Of a stretch of DNA of 64,000 nucleotides, positions 26,896 through 34,838 are shown in pieces; positions within the stretch are counted from its first letter, which is position 1, and each line of letters starts with the position of its first letter. A program made the translations under genes and the position numbers. This DNA is from Gemmobacter sp034519525 (GTDB taxonomy: Bacteria > Pseudomonadota > Alphaproteobacteria > Rhodobacterales > Rhodobacteraceae), in the NCBI GenBank assembly GCA_034519525.1, contig JAXHOJ010000046.1:1-64000 (forward strand), read 5' to 3'. Below the pieces are notes generated by a model. That model had not been told where the DNA came from. It saw nothing but the letters and a program-made list of their open reading frames with translations, and did not search any database.

Positions 26896-26911
26896 GAAAG
26901 CCTAGGCTTTC
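26896..26911. promoter_or_regulatory. Perfect 16-base palindrome just before the moaA start
   Basis: GAAAGCCTAGGCTTTC ends three bases upstream of the moaA ATG, where the ribosome binding site should be. No purine-rich binding site is seen otherwise. As RNA it could fold on or near the start codon; as DNA it could be an operator. Confidence 0.5.
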
Positions 26912-26999
26912 GGCAGAACTCCGGCAAGGGCGAAGGCAGCGGTTGATGCGGGCGGCTGTGCCCACTAACGTCTGGTTCAACGCAAAAAGGAGACCCGGC

Positions 27000-27500
27000 A
27001 TGACCAAAGGCAATGACAGGCTGCGGCAGATGGTGGTTCTGACGACGGTTGCCCTGCTCGCAAGCGGGTGCAGCCGGGTGGCAGAGATGATGCCGTGGAA
27101 AAAAGATGCAGCAGAGCCTGCCGTGGTGCAGCCAGAGGCTTTGCCCGCGCCCGGTACCGTCATGGCGCCGGCTGTTCCGGCAGGGGCCCGCACGGCCGAA
27201 GCGCTGGATACCACCACGGCAGAACAGAAAGCGGCGGCCATGGCCCCGGTCACCGCTGCGCCCTCGGCCAGCCTCGGGAAGGTTGTGGTCAGTCTGGGCG
27301 ATGTGACGACGCCGGGCTTCTGGCTGCGCAGCGGGCTGGTCAGCGCGCCTGCGCCGGGTGTGGTGAAGACCGCCGCGGGGCAGACGGTGCAGGTTGATCT
27401 GCTGCCGGGCAGCGGGGCTGCGCAGCTGTCGCTGGCAGCCTTTCGTGCCTTGGGGCTGGGATTGACCGATCTGCCGCAGGTCGAGGTGTCGCGGCGGTAG
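27000..27500 (+). CDS. Small lipoprotein of unknown function
   Basis: This 166-residue protein has a lipoprotein signal (VVLTTVALLASGCS, Cys about 22). A Pro/Ala-rich linker follows, then a compact domain from about residue 95 (KVVVSLGDVTTPGFWLRSGL and later LDLLPGSGA-like VDLLPGSGAAQLSL). It is probably anchored in the envelope. The ATG at 27000 follows AAAAAGGAG. No function can be given. It is divergent from moaA. Confidence 0.7.
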   Translation: MTKGNDRLRQMVVLTTVALLASGCSRVAEMMPWKKDAAEPAVVQPEALPAPGTVMAPAVPAGARTAEALDTTTAEQKAAAMAPVTAAPSASLGKVVVSLGDVTTPGFWLRSGLVSAPAPGVVKTAAGQTVQVDLLPGSGAAQLSLAAFRALGLGLTDLPQVEVSRR

Positions 27501-27570
27501 GGGGCGCTCGCGCCCCCACGGCCCGTGCCGGGCCTCCCCCCTGAGGGTATTTGGGCCAAGAGGAAGGGGG
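27500..27570 (-). repeat. Intergenic repeat element, copy C
   Basis: Read on the minus strand, the core is CTTCCTCTTGGCCCAAATAC then CCTCAGGGGG (27570-27536). Next to it are GGGGGCGC-TC-GCGCCCCC (27500-27517) and a GGCCCG/CGGGCC hairpin. It lies between the convergent lipoprotein and AlkD-like genes. Confidence 0.6.
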
Positions 27571-27617
27571 GCGCCAGCCTGTGGATAAGTTTTTGTCGCG
27601 CAGTTTTCCTCGCCCGG

Positions 27618-28304
27618 TCAGTCGGCGGGCATATATTGCGCGGCTTCCTTGCGGGCGAAGGCTTTCATCTGGGGCCCATGCTCATCAAGGAAGGCGGCGG
27701 TGCGGGCGGGATCGTGTTTCGACAGGTCGCGCAGCCACCAGGCCACCGCTTTCTGGATGAACCAGTCCCGGTCGGGCACATAGGCTGCGGCCCAACCCAG
27801 TACCCGTTCCCGGGCGGCGGCTTCTTCCGGTTTCGGGAAGTTCAGCTTGGTCAGTGGCAGGGTGATGACCAAAGCCGCGCGGCGCACCCAGAAATTTTCG
27901 GAGGTGGTCCAGCCTTCGACGGCATCAAGGCGCGACAGATCGGCCATGATGCGTTTCTGCCCGGCACTGCAGACATGATCCGCAATGGCCCAGGCATCGA
28001 ATTCCGGCACCCAGGACTGGATCAGCGCCCAGGCGCCGCTGTCATCCGGGCGGATGCGCGCCTGCGCCAGCAGCTTGGCGGCAGCCACGCGGCCTTCGTG
28101 GATATTGCTGCGCCACAGATCATCGGCCAGCGCCAGCCGGTCGTCGAGGGACAGATCATTGCGCCAGTCGCGCGCCAAAGCGTCGATCGTGGGAACAGAG
28201 GTGCCCAGATAGCGCCGGTCAACCTTGTGATAGGCGGCCATTTCGGCGGCCTTTCCGGGTTCGGCAGCGGCTTCGATCAGGGCGAGGGCTTCGGCAAGGT
28301 TCAT
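27618..28304 (-). CDS. DNA alkylation repair protein, AlkD-like HEAT-repeat family
   Basis: This 228-residue protein is all-helical, with the family's tandem HEAT-like pairs (YHKVDRRYLGTSVPTIDALA, DLWRSNIHEGRVAAAKLL, ENFWVRRAALVITLPL and RDWFIQKAVAWWLRDLSKHD). AlkD-type glycosylases remove bulky alkylated bases. The conserved WVRRAA and FIQKAVAW segments match that family. The ATG overlaps the stop of the oxidase-like gene upstream by 4 bases, so it is the last gene of the glmU-glmS operon. Confidence 0.82.
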   Translation of the reverse strand: MNLAEALALIEAAAEPGKAAEMAAYHKVDRRYLGTSVPTIDALARDWRNDLSLDDRLALADDLWRSNIHEGRVAAAKLLAQARIRPDDSGAWALIQSWVPEFDAWAIADHVCSAGQKRIMADLSRLDAVEGWTTSENFWVRRAALVITLPLTKLNFPKPEEAAARERVLGWAAAYVPDRDWFIQKAVAWWLRDLSKHDPARTAAFLDEHGPQMKAFARKEAAQYMPAD

Positions 28305-28861
28305 TCGGCATGTCCCAGATTGGCGTCGATGCCGGTGGGCAGGCCGTCGATGCTGTGGCGGTTCTTTTCGGCCCAATAGGCTGACAGGCCTTCGGGGCCT
28401 TTCTGTGTGGCCCAGTCGCGCAGCACCGGGCGTTCGCGCGGGGTATCCAGCAAGGGCACGGCAAAGCCGCAGGAGCTTTGCACCAGATCCACTGCCATGT
28501 CGCAGATCTGCCGCGCACCGGGCAGGGCGGGCAGCTGATCGGCCAGCGCAGGCCAGTCGGCATCGCTTTGGTGGATCACCCGTGCCGTGCCATAGGCGCG
28601 CAGGATCAGCGGGCGCTGGCCAAAGCTGCACCACATCACCGTCATCCGGGCATCGCGTGGCAGATGGGCGGCGGTTTCATTGCCCGATCCGGTGACATTC
28701 AGCCAGATCAGCCGGTTCGGCCCCAGAACCCGCAGCGAATCCATCCCCTTGGGCGACAGGTTGATCCGTGCCTCGGGGGCGCTGGTCGCCACGAAGAACA
28801 GCGGCTGTGCCGCAATGAAGCCGGTGTGATCTTCGGTGAAGCCCGCAAACTGCTTCGCCAT
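28301..28861 (-). CDS. Pyridoxamine 5'-phosphate oxidase family FMN-binding protein
   Basis: This 186-residue protein has the split-barrel flavin-binding fold (FFVATSAPEARINLSPKGMD, VLGPNRLIWLNVTGSGNETA, ARMTVMWCSFGQRPLILRAYG). The substrate is unknown; members include FMN reductases and F420/haem-related proteins. Its ATG overlaps the glmS stop by one base and its stop overlaps the alkD-like start by four, giving a tightly coupled operon. Confidence 0.82.
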   Translation of the reverse strand: MAKQFAGFTEDHTGFIAAQPLFFVATSAPEARINLSPKGMDSLRVLGPNRLIWLNVTGSGNETAAHLPRDARMTVMWCSFGQRPLILRAYGTARVIHQSDADWPALADQLPALPGARQICDMAVDLVQSSCGFAVPLLDTPRERPVLRDWATQKGPEGLSAYWAEKNRHSIDGLPTGIDANLGHAE

Positions 28862-30687
28862 CACTCCACCGTCACGGATTTCGCCAGATTGCGCGGCTGG
28901 TCGACATCGGTGCCTTTGGCGATGGCGGTGTGATAGGCCAGAAGCTGCGCCGGAATCGCATAGAGGATCGGCGCCAGTGCATCAGGCACCTTGGGCAGGG
29001 TGAGGGTTTTCCAGCACCCCGCGCCCGCCTCGGCCACGCCTGCGGCATCCGACAGCAGCAGCACCTTGCCATGCCGCGCCATCACCTCCTGCATGTTCGA
29101 CACGGTCTTTTCGAACAAGGCATCATGCGGGGCCAGCACGATCACCGGCACACGGTTGTCGATCAGCGCGATGGGGCCATGTTTCAATTCGCCCGAGGCA
29201 TAGCCTTCGGCGTGGATATAGCTGATTTCCTTCAGCTTCAGCGCGCCTTCCAGCGCCAGCGGATACATCGCGCCGCGCCCCAGGAACAGCATGTCCTGCG
29301 CTTCGGCCAGCTGTTCCGACAGTTTCTCGATCTCGCCCGCCAGCCCTAGCGCATGGTTCATCAGCCCCGGCAGCAGGCGGAACTGCGCCAGCAGATCGGC
29401 CACCTGCGCGGGCGACAGGCGGCCCCGGTCGGCGCCCGCCTTGATCGCCAGCAGCAGCAGAACCGACAGCTGGCAGGTGAAGGCCTTGGTCGAGGCCACG
29501 CCGACCTCGATCCCGGCCAGGATCGGCAGCGCAAGATCCGCCTCGCGCGCGATGGAAGAGGTGGGCACGTTCACCACCGCCAGAATCTTCGCCACCTTGT
29601 CCTGCGTATAGCGCAGCGCGGCCAGCGTATCGGCGGTTTCGCCCGATTGGCTGACGAAGATTGCCCAGCTCCGGTCGCTTAGCGGCGGCTCGCGGTAGCG
29701 GAACTCGCTGGCGACATCGATGTCGCAGGGCAGGCCCGCCAGCTGTTCGAACCAGTATTTCGCCACATGGCAGGCATAATGCGCGGTGCCGCAGGCGACC
29801 AGCGTGATACGGTCGATCCCGGTGAAATCCACCGCTTCGGGCAAGCGCACCATCGCGCCTTCCGGCCCATCGGTCAGATAGTGCTTCAGCGCATCGCCCA
29901 GAACCACCGGCTGTTCCGCGATCTCTTTCGCCATGAAATGCTTGTAGCCGGCCTTCTCGATCCGCGTCGCGTCGATCTGGATCCGGGTCATGGCGCGGTT
30001 GGCCCGGGCATTGCGGGCATCGAAGATTTCCGCACCGGCGCGGGTAATCACCGCCCAGTCGCCCTCTTCCAGATAGGTGATGCGGTCGGTCATCGGCGCC
30101 AAAGCAATGGCATCCGAGCCCACGAACATCTCGCCATCGCCATGGCCGATGGCCAGCGGGCTGCCCTTGCGGGCGCAGATCAGCAGATCTTCTTCGCCAT
30201 CGAACAGAAAGCACAGGGCAAAGGCGCCATGCAGGCGGGGCAGCACCACGGCGGCGGCCTGCTGTGGCGTCTTGCCCTGGCCCATCTCGTGCCGCATCAG
30301 CACCACGACGGTTTCGGTATCGGTCTCGGATTCAAAGCTGTGGCCCAGTTCCATCAGCTCGGCGCGCAGGTCGCGGAAATTTTCGATGATGCCGTTATGC
30401 ACCACCGCCACATTGCCCGCCTTGTGCGGATGGGCATTGGCCACGGTTGCGGCACCATGGGTGGCCCAGCGGGTATGGCCGATGCCCGCGCGCCCGGCCA
30501 AGGGTTCATGCACCAGCAGATCCGACAGGTTGACCAGCTTGCCCACCGCGCGGCGGCGATCCAGCCGCCCGCCGTTCACCGTGGCGATGCCCGCGCTGTC
30601 ATAGCCGCGATATTCCAGCCGCTTCAGCGATTCCACCAACAACGGCGCGACCTGATGGTTGCCCAGAACCCCAACAATTCCGCACAT
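28861..30687 (-). CDS. glmS: Glutamine-fructose-6-phosphate aminotransferase (isomerizing)
   Basis: This 608-residue enzyme makes glucosamine-6-phosphate from fructose-6-phosphate and glutamine, the entry to UDP-GlcNAc and peptidoglycan. The glutaminase domain starts with the nucleophile Cys2 (MCGIVGVLGNHQVAPLLVES) and the loop EYRGYDSAGIA. Two SIS sugar-binding domains follow (CGTAHYACHVAKYWFE, SQSGETADTLAAL), and the end is NLAKSVTVE. The start codon overlaps the glmU stop by one base (TAATG). No glmS ribozyme or leader is visible. Confidence 0.97.
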   Translation of the reverse strand: MCGIVGVLGNHQVAPLLVESLKRLEYRGYDSAGIATVNGGRLDRRRAVGKLVNLSDLLVHEPLAGRAGIGHTRWATHGAATVANAHPHKAGNVAVVHNGIIENFRDLRAELMELGHSFESETDTETVVVLMRHEMGQGKTPQQAAAVVLPRLHGAFALCFLFDGEEDLLICARKGSPLAIGHGDGEMFVGSDAIALAPMTDRITYLEEGDWAVITRAGAEIFDARNARANRAMTRIQIDATRIEKAGYKHFMAKEIAEQPVVLGDALKHYLTDGPEGAMVRLPEAVDFTGIDRITLVACGTAHYACHVAKYWFEQLAGLPCDIDVASEFRYREPPLSDRSWAIFVSQSGETADTLAALRYTQDKVAKILAVVNVPTSSIAREADLALPILAGIEVGVASTKAFTCQLSVLLLLAIKAGADRGRLSPAQVADLLAQFRLLPGLMNHALGLAGEIEKLSEQLAEAQDMLFLGRGAMYPLALEGALKLKEISYIHAEGYASGELKHGPIALIDNRVPVIVLAPHDALFEKTVSNMQEVMARHGKVLLLSDAAGVAEAGAGCWKTLTLPKVPDALAPILYAIPAQLLAYHTAIAKGTDVDQPRNLAKSVTVE

Positions 30688-32042
30688 TATGCTTGGTCTT
30701 TCTGCCGTTTGGCCTTGGCTGCCTTGTACATATCGAACAATTTTGGGGCGAGGCCCGGTTTGTTCACCTGCTTGGCCCGGCCCAGGGCCACAGCCTCGGC
30801 CGGGACGTTTTCGGTGATGACCGATCCTGACCCGGTCATGGCGCCATCGCCCACCGTGACCGGCGCCACCAGCATCGTATCCGATCCGATGAAGGCGCGC
30901 TTGCCAATCCTGGTGCGGTGCTTGTTCACGCCATCGTAATTGCAGGTCACCGTGCCCGCGCCGATATTGGTATGTTCGCCCACATCGGCATCGCCCAGAT
31001 AGGTCAGGTGCCCGACCTTCACGCCCTCATCCAGAATGGCATTCTTGATTTCCACGAAATTGCCGACATGCACATCCTCGGCCAGTTCGGCGCCCGGGCG
31101 CAACCGGGCAAAGGGGCCGACAGTCGCGCCGCGCGATACATGGCAGCCCGCCAGATGGCAGAAGGCCAGGATCTCGGCGCCGCTTTCGATGGTGACACCG
31201 GGGCCAAAGATCACATTCGGCCCGATGATCGCATCGCGGCCCACATGGGTATCCAGCGCAAAGAACACGGTATCCGGCGCGGTCAGGGTCACACCATTGT
31301 CCAAAGCCTCAGCCCGGGCGCGAGCCTGAAACGCGGCCTCGGCCTCGGCCAGCTGGGCGCGGGTATTCACGCCCAAAGTTTCCGCCTCGTCACAGATCAC
31401 CACCCCGGCGGACAGGCCACGCTTGCGCGCGATTTCCACAATATCGGTCAGGTAATATTCACCCGCCGCATTGCTGTTCCCGATGGCCGCCACCAGATCG
31501 GCCAGCACAGCCGTATCCGCGCAGATCACCCCGGAATTGCAAAGGGTTATCGCGCGTTCTTCATCTGTGGCATCCTTGAATTCCACAATCCGCCGCAGCG
31601 CCTCGCCCTCTGCGATCAACCGTCCATAGCGGCCCGGATCGCGCGCCTCAAACCCCAACACCACCACGGCATGGCGGGCGCGGGCGGCCAGCATCGCCTC
31701 CAGCGTTTCGGGGCGGATGAAAGGCGTATCGCCATACAGCACGAAGCAATCGCCCGCCATGCCCGCCAGCAGCGGCATGGCCTGTGCCACGGCATGCCCG
31801 GTGCCCAGCTGTTCGGCCTGCATCACGGTGTCGCAGCGCGCGTCATAGGCGCGGGCGGCCTTGCCCACCGCCTCGGCGCCGTGGCCGGTGACGACCACCA
31901 GCTTTTCAGGGTCCAGCGACAGCCCCGCCTGCATCGCATGGTGCAAAAGCGGCGCGGCGGCCACCTGATGCAGCACCTTTGGCAGATCGGAATTCATCCG
32001 CGTGCCTTGCCCCGCGGCAAGAATGACGAGCGAAACCGGCAT
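30687..32042 (-). CDS. glmU: Bifunctional UDP-N-acetylglucosamine pyrophosphorylase / glucosamine-1-phosphate N-acetyltransferase
   Basis: This 451-residue cytosolic enzyme acetylates glucosamine-1-phosphate and uridylylates it. The pyrophosphorylase motif LAAGQGTRMNSDLPKVLH is at the N-terminus. A left-handed beta-helix of hexapeptide repeats (DAIIGPNVIFGPGVTIESG and so on) fills the C-terminal half, with the acetyltransferase residues around NYDGVNKHRTRIG. The ATG at 32042 has GGAAAGGGG upstream; the start six codons earlier is less likely. It is the first gene of the operon with glmS. Confidence 0.96.
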   Translation of the reverse strand: MPVSLVILAAGQGTRMNSDLPKVLHQVAAAPLLHHAMQAGLSLDPEKLVVVTGHGAEAVGKAARAYDARCDTVMQAEQLGTGHAVAQAMPLLAGMAGDCFVLYGDTPFIRPETLEAMLAARARHAVVVLGFEARDPGRYGRLIAEGEALRRIVEFKDATDEERAITLCNSGVICADTAVLADLVAAIGNSNAAGEYYLTDIVEIARKRGLSAGVVICDEAETLGVNTRAQLAEAEAAFQARARAEALDNGVTLTAPDTVFFALDTHVGRDAIIGPNVIFGPGVTIESGAEILAFCHLAGCHVSRGATVGPFARLRPGAELAEDVHVGNFVEIKNAILDEGVKVGHLTYLGDADVGEHTNIGAGTVTCNYDGVNKHRTRIGKRAFIGSDTMLVAPVTVGDGAMTGSGSVITENVPAEAVALGRAKQVNKPGLAPKLFDMYKAAKAKRQKDQA

Positions 32043-32150
32043 GACACCCCTTTCCTTCAAGCTGCGACCGTTTTAACCCGGCTGGCGGGGCGCGCAAGGC
32101 AAGCCCCATCACACATCCTTTCGGCAGGTTTCAACCCCAAAGAGGCTTTC

Positions 32151-32816
32151 ATGCGCACTGTGGTTTTCGATCTGGATGGCACGCTGGCGGATACAAGCGC
32201 CGATCTGGTGGCGGCGGCCAATGCCTGTTTCCGCGGGCTGGGCCATGGCAACCTGCTGGACCCTGTCGCCGATGCGCTGACGGCATTTCACGGCGGGCGG
32301 GCAATGCTGCGGCTGGGCTTCTCGCGTCTGGGTCTGGGGGATGACGCACTGGTGGATGCGCAATACCCGGTGCTGCTGGCCGCCTATGCCGATGGGATCG
32401 ACACCCATACCCGCCTGTATCCCGGCGCGGTGGATGCGGTCGAGGCGCTGCGCAGCGCCGGTTACGCCACCGCGATCTGCACCAACAAGCCCGAGGGGCT
32501 GGCCGAAACCCTGATGCAGCGGCTGGGCGTGCGCGGGCTGTTCGGCAGCCTGATCGGCGCCGATACCCTGCCCACGCGCAAGCCCGATGTGGCACCCTAT
32601 CTGGCGGCGGTCCGGCAGGCGGGCGGCAACCCCGCGCGGTCGCTGCTGGTGGGCGATACCGAAACCGACCGGCTGACCGCCGCCGCTGCGGGCGTGCCCT
32701 GCGTGCTGGTCAGCTTTGGCCCCGAAGGCGCGGCCATCGCGCGGCTGCAGCCCGAGGCGATGCTGCACCGCTATGCCGATCTGCCCGCGCTGGCCGACCG
32801 GCTGCTGGGGGCCTGA
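32151..32816 (+). CDS. HAD-family phosphatase, phosphoglycolate phosphatase type
   Basis: This 221-residue hydrolase has the HAD motifs VVFDLDGTLADTSADL (nucleophile Asp at 6), ICTNKP and LLVGDTETDRLTAAAAG. This set matches phosphoglycolate phosphatase (Gph), which clears 2-phosphoglycolate. HAD specificity is hard to read from sequence, so the symbol is left open. It diverges from glmU and its stop is one base before the start of the DegT-type aminotransferase gene. Confidence 0.83.
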   Translation: MRTVVFDLDGTLADTSADLVAAANACFRGLGHGNLLDPVADALTAFHGGRAMLRLGFSRLGLGDDALVDAQYPVLLAAYADGIDTHTRLYPGAVDAVEALRSAGYATAICTNKPEGLAETLMQRLGVRGLFGSLIGADTLPTRKPDVAPYLAAVRQAGGNPARSLLVGDTETDRLTAAAAGVPCVLVSFGPEGAAIARLQPEAMLHRYADLPALADRLLGA

Positions 32817-32817
32817 G

Positions 32818-34041
32818 ATGGAACGCTTCACCGGCAGTTTCACCCAGCAGGAACCGATCCCGCAGGAAGGCATCGACGCGGCGCTGCGCGTACTGCAATC
32901 AGGCCGCCTGCACCGCTACAACACCGCCCCCGGCGAACTGGCCGAGGCGGCCCTGCTGGAAGAGGAATTCGCCGCCCAGACCGGCGCGGCCTATTGCCTG
33001 GCCGTGGCCTCGGGCGGTTATGCGCTGGCCTGTGCGCTGCGTGCCGCCGGCGTCGGGCCGGGGGATAGGGTGCTGACCAATGCCTTCACCCTCGCCCCGG
33101 TGCCGGGCGCCATCGCCTCGGTCGGCGCCGTGCCTGTGTTCGTGGGCGTCACCGAAGGGCTGGTGATCGACCTCGATGATCTGGCCGCCAAGGCCGGGCA
33201 GGCCCGTGTGCTGATGCTCAGCCATATGCGTGGCCATATCTGCGACATGGCGCGCCTGATGGCGATCTGCGATGCGGCGGGCATTACGGTGATCGAGGAT
33301 TGCGCCCATACCATGGGCGCGGGCTGGGCGGGCCGCCTGACCGGCCGCTGGGGCGCCATCGGCTGCTTTTCGACGCAGACCTACAAACACGCCAATTCCG
33401 GCGAAGGCGGGCTGCTGATCTCGGACGATCCGCAGATGATGGCACGGGCCATCCTGCTGTCGGGCAGCTACATGCTCTATGACCGCCACCGCGCCGCGCC
33501 GCCGCGCGAAGCCTTTGCCGATCTGCGGCTGGTCACCCCCAATATCTCGGGGCGGATGGACAATCTGCGCGCCGCCATCCTGCGCCCGCAACTGCGCGAC
33601 CTCGCCCGCCAATGTGCCCGCTGGAACGACCGTTACCGCGCGGTCGAGGCAGAGCTGGTGGCAACACCCGGCCTGACCCTGGTGCCGCGCCCTGCGGTAG
33701 AGGATTTCGTCGCCTCCTCCTTCCAGTTCCTGCTGCTGGATTGGGCGGAACCCGCCATCCGCGCCGTGCTGGCGCGTTGCGCCGCGCGCGGGGTCGAGCT
33801 GAAATGGTTCGGCGCCGCAGAACCCGTGGCCTTCACTTCGCGCTACGACAGCTGGACCTATGCCCCCAGCGAAGCCATGCCCGCCACCGACCGCGTGCTG
33901 GCGGGCATTATCGACATGCGGTTGCCGCTGACCTTCAGCCTGGAGGATTGCGCGCTGATCGGCCGCATCATCCGCGCCGAGGTTTCGGCGGTCTATCAGG
34001 GCGATCTATCCGCGCCCGACCAGACCGCCCGCGCCGATTGA
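32818..34041 (+). CDS. DegT/DnrJ/EryC1/StrS family PLP aminotransferase
   Basis: This 407-residue sugar-aminotransferase-type enzyme contains ASGGYALACALRAAGVGPGD, IEDCAHTMGAGWAGR and the PLP lysine in FSTQTYKHANSGEGGLL. The family transfers amino groups to keto-sugars of nucleotide sugars for glycans or antibiotics. No glycosyltransferases or sugar dehydratases lie nearby, but glmU/glmS, which feed UDP-GlcNAc, are just across the divergent promoter. It is translationally linked to the HAD phosphatase gene (one base between). Confidence 0.85.
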   Translation: MERFTGSFTQQEPIPQEGIDAALRVLQSGRLHRYNTAPGELAEAALLEEEFAAQTGAAYCLAVASGGYALACALRAAGVGPGDRVLTNAFTLAPVPGAIASVGAVPVFVGVTEGLVIDLDDLAAKAGQARVLMLSHMRGHICDMARLMAICDAAGITVIEDCAHTMGAGWAGRLTGRWGAIGCFSTQTYKHANSGEGGLLISDDPQMMARAILLSGSYMLYDRHRAAPPREAFADLRLVTPNISGRMDNLRAAILRPQLRDLARQCARWNDRYRAVEAELVATPGLTLVPRPAVEDFVASSFQFLLLDWAEPAIRAVLARCAARGVELKWFGAAEPVAFTSRYDSWTYAPSEAMPATDRVLAGIIDMRLPLTFSLEDCALIGRIIRAEVSAVYQGDLSAPDQTARAD

Positions 34042-34050
34042 ACCGTCGCA

Positions 34051-34118
34051 GGGGGCGCTCGCGCCCCCTCTGGCCTGCGGCCATTCACCCCCTGAGGGTA
34101 TTTGGGCCAAGAGGAAAG
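34051..34118 (-). repeat. Intergenic repeat element, copy D
   Basis: On the minus strand the core is TTTCCTCTTGGCCCAAATAC then CCTCAGGGGG. Beside it lies GGGGGCGC-TC-GCGCCCCC (34051-34068), identical to the hairpin of copy C. It faces copy E head to head. Confidence 0.6.
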
Positions 34119-34125
34119 CGCAAAA

Positions 34126-34226
34126 CCCTCCTTTATCTTGGCTCAAATATCCTCGGGGGGTCGCCGGTTGTGCGCCATTGGGCCGAGCCCAACCGCCGAC
34201 GGGGGCAGGCAGCCCCCCGTCGGCGG
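34126..34226 (+). repeat. Intergenic repeat element, copy E, with a long hairpin
   Basis: The core TTTATCTTGGCTCAAATATC then CTCGGGGGG is a diverged copy. It is followed by CCGCCGACGGGGG paired with CCCCCGTCGGCGG (34193-34226), a 13-base perfect stem. It lies between the convergent aminotransferase and creA genes and could block read-through both ways. Confidence 0.6.
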
Positions 34227-34243
34227 CGGGGCCGGGGGCGGCG

Positions 34244-34693
34244 TCAGTTCGCCGCGCCCAGCGGGATCACCGAGAGCGACATCTTGCCAGACCCTTGCGT
34301 CAGTTCGCTGGCATGGGCGAGATAGACCAGCGCGTTGTTCCGGGCATCGAACACCCGTGTCACCTTCAGCGATTTCAGGATCAGCGAGCGGCCTTCGCTG
34401 AACACCTCTTCGCCATCCCCGCTGCGGTCGATGTCGCCCAGCACGATCGGCCCGGTCTGCACGCAATCCACCGCCGAATAGGACGGGTCTTCGAACCAGT
34501 TGCCCTGCTGCAGCCTGTCGATCATCGACCGTTCGAAATAGGCCAGATGGCAGGTGACGCCCTGCACATCCGGGTCCGGGAAGGCCTCGATCACGATATC
34601 ATTGCCGACCCAGTCGACCCCGACCTTGCCCACTTCCTCGGCCAGCGCCGGGCCTGCAAATGCCATGGCTGCCAAGGCCAGAACCCGTTTCAT
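34244..34693 (-). CDS. creA: CreA family periplasmic protein
   Basis: This 149-residue protein has a signal peptide ending in GPALA. The CreA family blocks are EEVGKVGVDWVGNDIVIEAF, VTCHLAYFE, then ARNNALVYLAHASEL. Its function is unknown despite wide occurrence. A strong AGGAGG lies 7 bases before the ATG. It is divergent from the ivd gene. Confidence 0.88.
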   Translation of the reverse strand: MKRVLALAAMAFAGPALAEEVGKVGVDWVGNDIVIEAFPDPDVQGVTCHLAYFERSMIDRLQQGNWFEDPSYSAVDCVQTGPIVLGDIDRSGDGEEVFSEGRSLILKSLKVTRVFDARNNALVYLAHASELTQGSGKMSLSVIPLGAAN

Positions 34694-34779
34694 GCCATAT
34701 CCTCCTGTGCTTTTCCCAGAACTGGCCCCAGAACTGGCAGCGCCGGGCCTGCCGCGCAAGGCCGCGCCGGAAGAAATGC

Positions 34780-34823
34780 TTGACGCGACTCGCGATCTGG
34801 CATTTATTGAACGTGTGTTCAAT
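34780..34823 (+). promoter_or_regulatory. ivd promoter with overlapping palindromic operator
   Basis: TTGACG (34780-34785) and TTTATT (34803-34808) are spaced by 17 bases and form a plausible sigma-70 promoter. ATTGAAC-GTGT-GTTCAAT (34806-34823) is a perfect 7-base inverted repeat overlapping the -10 and start region. The ribosome binding site GGGAGGGG follows. A dimeric repressor, for example TetR-type, would block the promoter here. Confidence 0.6.
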
Positions 34824-34838
34824 TCTTGGGAGGGGATG

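Noticed and set aside
34806..34823. A LexA site at the ivd promoter
   Set aside because: Alphaproteobacterial LexA sites are direct repeats (GTTC-N7-GTTC), whereas this is an inverted repeat with a 4-base centre.
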